Source: Oscillospiraceae bacterium
GTDB lineage: Bacteria > Bacillota > Clostridia > Oscillospirales > Oscillospiraceae
Length of the DNA: 11,771 nucleotides
Reading direction: 5' to 3'
Assembly: GCA_029067025.1 (NCBI GenBank)
Contig: JAIEFH010000063.1
Coordinates: 1-11,771, forward strand
The translations under genes and the position numbers were made by a program. The notes beneath the pieces were generated by a model. The model had not been told where the DNA came from, made no database searches, and was given only the letters and a program-made list of their open reading frames with translations. Shown in pieces: positions 8,746 to 11,771 of the stretch (its first letter is position 1; each line of letters begins with the position of its first letter).

Positions 8746-8784
8746 GGGGCGCTTTGCGTCCTGGTGCGGAAGAGGGGATCTGAC

Positions 8785-10122
8785 GTGAAAAACAAGCCGC
8801 TGAAACTCTCCCCCAATCAGAGCATCGCCCTGGGGTTTCTGGCCATTATCCTGGCGGGGGCGCTGCTGCTGATGCTGCCCGCCGCCAACCGGACGGGGCA
8901 GAGCCTGTCTTTTCTGGATAGCCTGTTCACCGCCACCTCCGCCACCTGCGTCACGGGGCTGGTGGCGGCGGATACCTGGACCCAGTTCAATTTGCTGGGG
9001 CAGATCATCCTGCTGGTTCTCATCCAGGTGGGCGGGCTGGGCTATATGACCATGGTGCTTATGGCCTCTGTGCTGCTGAAACGGAAGATCGGCCTCAAGC
9101 AGCGCTCGCTGATGGTGGAGAGCGTCAGCGCCCAGCGGCTGAGCGACGCGCTGGCCCTGCTGCGCTATATCCTGGGCGGAACCGCCGCCATCGAGGGCAT
9201 TGGAGCGGTGCTGCTGGCCTTCCGGTTCGTCCCGGAGCTGGGCCTTGCCCGGGGGCTATGGTACTCTGTGTTCCACAGCGTGTCCGCCTTCTGCAACGCC
9301 GGTTTCGACCTGATGGGCTTCCGGGAGCCCTACAGCTCCCTCACCCATTACGTGTTTGACCCGCTGGTGAATGTGACGGTGTGCGCCCTGGTGCTGCTGG
9401 GCGGGCTGGGCTTTTTGGTGTGGCGGGACGTGTGGGAGAAGGGGATCCACTTCCGCCGCTACTCCCTCCACGCCAAGATCATGCTCACCGCCAGCGCCGT
9501 TCTGGTCATCGGCGGCACGGTGTTGTTCTGGGCGGCGGAGCGGGACAACCTGCTGGCGGGGATGTCCCCGGCTGAGCAGGCGCTGGTTTCCCTATTCCAG
9601 GCCGTCTCCCCCAGGACGGCGGGGTTCAACACCGTTGATTTGGCCCGGCTCACCAGTGGGGGCGGTCTGCTCACCATCATGCTGATGTTCATCGGCGCGG
9701 GCCCCGGCTCCACCGGCGGCGGCGTGAAGATCACCACTGTGGCGGTGTGCCTGCTCACCCTGAGAAGCTATGTCCGGGGCAGGCGGGAAGTGGGGGCCTT
9801 CAACCGCCGGCTGGACGAGGAGCAGATCCACCGCTCGGCGGCGGGGGTGACGCTGTATATGGCCTTCATTGGTTTGGGCGGCTTCCTCATGCTGGCCAAC
9901 CAGCCCTTCCCCCTCCAGGACGCGCTGTTTGAGCTGTTCTCCGCCATGAGCACCGTGGGCCTGAGCACTGGCATCACCCGGGCGCTGTCCCCCTTCAACC
10001 GGGGGCTGCTCATCGTCATGATGTACTGCGGGCGCATCGGCAGCCTGTCCATGATGATGGCGCTGGCGGAGCGCGGGGCGCCCCGGGTGAAGGACCCGGT
10101 GGAGCATATCATCATCGGGTGA
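8785..10122 (+). CDS. ktrB: KtrB/TrkH-type potassium transporter membrane subunit
   Basis: The ion-conducting subunit for K+ uptake (some relatives are Na+-coupled), in the cytoplasmic membrane. Start GTG 8785 gives 445 residues, a normal KtrB length, and has AGAGGGG (8771-8777) 7 bases upstream. The frame is open further back to a TTG at 8731, but that lies in a hairpin with no ribosome site. The fourfold pore repeat is visible: SATCVTGLV (filter G58), SAFCNAGFDLMG (G173), SPRTAGFNTVD (G280) and MSTVGLSTGIT (G392). LIQVGGLGYMTM and FIGAGPGSTGGGVKITT are also family hallmarks. The partner RCK subunit gene follows after 105 bases. No ydaO-type c-di-AMP riboswitch or clear promoter is visible in the short space between the tRNA and this gene. 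Confidence 0.95.
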   Translation: MKNKPLKLSPNQSIALGFLAIILAGALLLMLPAANRTGQSLSFLDSLFTATSATCVTGLVAADTWTQFNLLGQIILLVLIQVGGLGYMTMVLMASVLLKRKIGLKQRSLMVESVSAQRLSDALALLRYILGGTAAIEGIGAVLLAFRFVPELGLARGLWYSVFHSVSAFCNAGFDLMGFREPYSSLTHYVFDPLVNVTVCALVLLGGLGFLVWRDVWEKGIHFRRYSLHAKIMLTASAVLVIGGTVLFWAAERDNLLAGMSPAEQALVSLFQAVSPRTAGFNTVDLARLTSGGGLLTIMLMFIGAGPGSTGGGVKITTVAVCLLTLRSYVRGRREVGAFNRRLDEEQIHRSAAGVTLYMAFIGLGGFLMLANQPFPLQDALFELFSAMSTVGLSTGITRALSPFNRGLLIVMMYCGRIGSLSMMMALAERGAPRVKDPVEHIIIG

Positions 10123-10181
10123 CAAGGCAGCTCCCGCAGAAGCACCCTCGGCCTTTGTGGAGGGCGGGCTCTGGCCCCGTG

Positions 10182-10197
10182 TGTTTCACGTGAAACA
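10182..10197. promoter_or_regulatory. parS: parS centromere site (ParB/Spo0J binding)
   Basis: TGTTTCACGTGAAACA is a perfect 16-bp palindrome and matches exactly the widely conserved bacterial parS sequence bound by chromosomal ParB (Spo0J), which loads SMC and organises the origin region. It lies between ktrB and ktrA, 30 bases before the ktrA start, outside any coding sequence. Such sites normally cluster near oriC. The sequence match is direct; in vivo ParB binding is inferred. Confidence 0.92.
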
Positions 10198-10227
10198 TTT
10201 GTTTGATTTCAAAAGGAGGCGGACAAT

Positions 10228-10872
10228 ATGGCGGCGACATTCCTGGTGATCGGCCTGGGCCGGTTCGGCAGCAACCTGGCCCTAAAACTCATGGACTCAG
10301 GCAGCGAGGTCATGGTCATTGACAGCGACGAGGAGGCGGTCAATCACATCGCCCCCTACGTCACCCAGGCCAAGATCGGCGACTGTATGGACGAGGAGGT
10401 GCTGCGCTCCCTGGACGTGGCCAGCTTCGACTTCTGCTTTGTGTGCATCAGCGACAATTTTCAGTCCTCCCTGGAGATCACCTCGCTGCTCAAGGAGCTG
10501 GGCGCCCCCATGGTCATCTCCAAAGCGGACAAGGACCTCCACGCCCGGCTGCTGCTGAAGATCGGCGCGGACGAGGTGGTGTTCCCCGAGCGGGACATGG
10601 CCCAGCGCACCGCCATGCGCTTCAGCGTCAACGGGGCGCTGGAGTACATCGAGCTGGCCCCCGGCTACGCCATTTTTGAGCTGGACGTGCCCGACCACTG
10701 GGCGGGCCAGACCATCATCGACCTGGACATCCGCAGGCGGTGGAACGTGAACGTCATCGGCCGCAAGGAGGACGGGGCCATCCTGCCCATCGACGTCGGC
10801 TTCCGCTTCAAGGCGGACACCCACATCCTGGTGGCGGGGCGGCCCGACGACGTGGCCAAGATGGTAAAATAG
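10228..10872 (+). CDS. ktrA: KtrA/TrkA RCK-domain potassium channel regulator
   Basis: A 214-residue cytoplasmic gating subunit that forms an octameric ring under KtrB and responds to nucleotides. The N-terminal Rossmann RCK_N domain has VIGLGRFGSNLA (GxGxxG at 9-14), acidic D32 ending beta 2 (VIDSDEE), and the GDCMDEEVLRSLDV segment. The C-terminal TrkA_C domain (about 135-214) contains FELDVPDHWAGQTIIDLDIR and DTHILVAGRPDDV; in Firmicutes this domain can bind c-di-AMP. An AAAGGAGG site lies about 8 bases before the ATG. It follows ktrB by 105 bases with parS in the gap, and is probably co-transcribed, since no promoter was found between them. Length is standard (B. subtilis KtrA is about 222). 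Confidence 0.95.
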   Translation: MAATFLVIGLGRFGSNLALKLMDSGSEVMVIDSDEEAVNHIAPYVTQAKIGDCMDEEVLRSLDVASFDFCFVCISDNFQSSLEITSLLKELGAPMVISKADKDLHARLLLKIGADEVVFPERDMAQRTAMRFSVNGALEYIELAPGYAIFELDVPDHWAGQTIIDLDIRRRWNVNVIGRKEDGAILPIDVGFRFKADTHILVAGRPDDVAKMVK

Positions 10873-10910
10873 CCGCAAGCCGTGAAACGGCTTGCAGCTA
10901 TGGTAAAATA
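10861..10910 (+). repeat. 11-bp direct repeats flanking a hairpin at the end of ktrA
   Basis: ATGGTAAAATA occurs at 10861-10871, covering the last codons and stop of ktrA, and at 10900-10910. Between them is an inverted repeat, GCAAGCCG (10875-10882) / CGGCTTGC (10888-10895), with outer AGC/GCT and one mismatch. The hairpin may end the ktr transcript, though no T-run follows. The direct-repeat arrangement could reflect a small insertion or duplication. Confidence 0.65.
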
Positions 10911-10920
10911 ACGATAGCCC

Positions 10921-10948
10921 TTGCAAAACCCGCAAAAAATGGTATACT
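10921..10948 (+). promoter_or_regulatory. SigA promoter for asnS
   Basis: The -35 is TTGCAA (10921-10926), the spacer is 16 bases, and the -10 is TATACT (10943-10948) with extended TGG. The start would be near 10955, giving a leader of about 62 bases. Confidence 0.75.
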
Positions 10949-10963
10949 ATTGGAATCATCTTG

Positions 10964-10986
10964 TTTCCGCCCCGCAGGGGCAGAAA
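10964..10986 (+). promoter_or_regulatory. Short hairpin in the asnS leader
   Basis: TTTC-C-GCCCC, loop GCA, GGGGC-A-GAAA: nine pairs with one C:A mismatch, between the predicted start and the ATG. No T-run follows and no T-box sequence is visible. Its function is unknown. Confidence 0.4.
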
Positions 10987-11016
10987 TCATCAAAATCAGA
11001 AATTGAGGGAACGCAT

Positions 11017-11771
11017 ATGGAACGCATCACCATCGCCTCTGTTTTCGCCGACAGCGAGCGGCTGGGCGGCCAGACCGTCACCGTCATGGGCTGGGCCCGC
11101 ACCATCCGGGACATGAAAACCTTCGGCTTCATCGAGCTGAACGACGGCTCCTGCTTCAAGAACCTCCAGATCGTCATGGACGCGGGTGTCCTGGACAACT
11201 ATAAGGACATCGCCGGACAGAACGTGGGCGCGGCCCTCATCGTCACCGGCACCGTGGTGCTCACCCCGGAGGCCAAGCAGCCCCTGGAGATCAAGGCCGC
11301 CTCCATCGCGGTGGAGGGCGTGTCCTCCCCGGACTACCCCCTGCAAAAGAAGCGCCACAGCGTGGAGTACCTGCGCACCATCCAGCACCTGCGCCCCCGC
11401 ACCAACCTGTTCTCCGCCGCCTTCCGGGTGCGCTCCGTGGCCGCCCACGCCATCCACTGCTTCTTCCAGGACCGGGGCTTTGTCTATATCCATACCCCCA
11501 TCATCACCGCCTCCGACTGCGAGGGCGCGGGGGAGATGTTCCAGGTGACCACCCTGGACATGGAAAATCCGCCCCGCCTGGAGGACGGGTCTGTGGACTG
11601 GTCCAAGGACTTCTTCGGCAAGCGGGCCAACCTGACCGTGTCCGGACAGCTCAACGCGGAGAACTTCGCCATGGCCTTTGGCAGCGTGTACACTTTCGGC
11701 CCCACCTTCCGGGCGGAGAACTCCAACACCCAGCGCCACGCCGCCGAGTTCTGGATGATCGAGCCGGAGAT
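11017..11771 (+). CDS. asnS: Asparaginyl-tRNA synthetase, 3'-truncated by window edge
   Basis: Class IIb aminoacyl-tRNA synthetase that charges tRNA-Asn. The 251 visible codons of an expected 460 or so start MERITIASVFADSERLGGQT. The N-terminal OB-fold anticodon-binding domain (about 15-105) contains VTVMGWARTIRDMKTFGFIE. The catalytic core follows, with LRPRTNLFSAAFRVRS, the motif 1 region FVYIHTPIITASDCEGAGEM, the AsnRS-typical TVSGQLNAENFAM (207-219), and motif 2 in TFRAENSNTQRHAAEFWMIE (230-249). TVSGQLNAE and the context of FRAE separate it from AspRS and LysRS. ATG 11017 is preceded by GAGGGA about 7 bases upstream. It has its own promoter at 10921 and is read away from ktrA. Confidence 0.96.
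   Translation, partial: MERITIASVFADSERLGGQTVTVMGWARTIRDMKTFGFIELNDGSCFKNLQIVMDAGVLDNYKDIAGQNVGAALIVTGTVVLTPEAKQPLEIKAASIAVEGVSSPDYPLQKKRHSVEYLRTIQHLRPRTNLFSAAFRVRSVAAHAIHCFFQDRGFVYIHTPIITASDCEGAGEMFQVTTLDMENPPRLEDGSVDWSKDFFGKRANLTVSGQLNAENFAMAFGSVYTFGPTFRAENSNTQRHAAEFWMIEPE

Noticed and set aside
8731..8784. N-terminal extension of KtrB to a TTG at 8731
   Set aside because: The TTG lies within a hairpin before a T-run and has no ribosome site; GTG 8785 is preceded by AGAGGGG and gives the normal family length.
8686..8784. A ydaO/yuaA c-di-AMP riboswitch upstream of ktrB
   Set aside because: Expected from B. subtilis ktrAB, but the available space is only about 100 bases and I see no conserved ydaO core; only a simple hairpin is present.

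Overview
The window looks like chromosomal DNA from a GC-rich member of the Bacillota, most likely class Clostridia and perhaps the Oscillospiraceae. The evidence is a Bacillus/Clostridium-type RpoB, an IreB-family (UPF0297) protein, a DUF1294 protein, a KtrB/KtrA potassium transporter, DUF4358 lipoprotein domains, strong AGGAGG ribosome binding sites and SigA-type promoters, combined with strong G/C preference at third codon positions. The family-level placement is inference.

The left third (1-3581, minus strand) is rpoB, cut by the window edge only a little before its C-terminus. Its upstream neighbour is not the usual rplL but a divergent DUF1294 membrane-protein gene (3842-4120, plus). 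The 260-base gap holds one promoter for each direction. The two promoters point toward each other, so the 5' leaders overlap. An AT-richer patch follows (about 4121-4900) with a DUF3781 gene and a SAM methyltransferase that has lost its middle; it looks like acquired, decaying accessory DNA.

From 4999 a near-consensus promoter, with a cluster of GTTACAA repeats over its -10 and early leader, drives a two-gene unit: a 96-residue conserved hypothetical and a secreted SH3b-SH3b-NlpC/P60 cell-wall hydrolase, ended by a terminator at about 6336. Next is ireB, encoding a small regulator tied in enterococci to the PASTA-kinase cell-wall stress pathway, with its own promoter and terminator. It is followed by a lipoprotein with two DUF4358 repeats and a transglutaminase-like domain. 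Three neighbouring loci therefore concern the cell envelope.

The right part has a lone tRNA-Ala(CGC) gene with its own promoter and terminator, then ktrB and ktrA (K+ channel subunit and its RCK gating subunit), then asnS running off the right edge. Between ktrB and ktrA lies a perfect 16-bp palindrome matching the ParB centromere site parS. This suggests that the locus is part of the origin-proximal chromosome segregation region and is the most noteworthy non-coding element here. I saw no CRISPR array, transposase or phage gene. The main novelty candidates are regulatory and architectural, not a new enzyme system.
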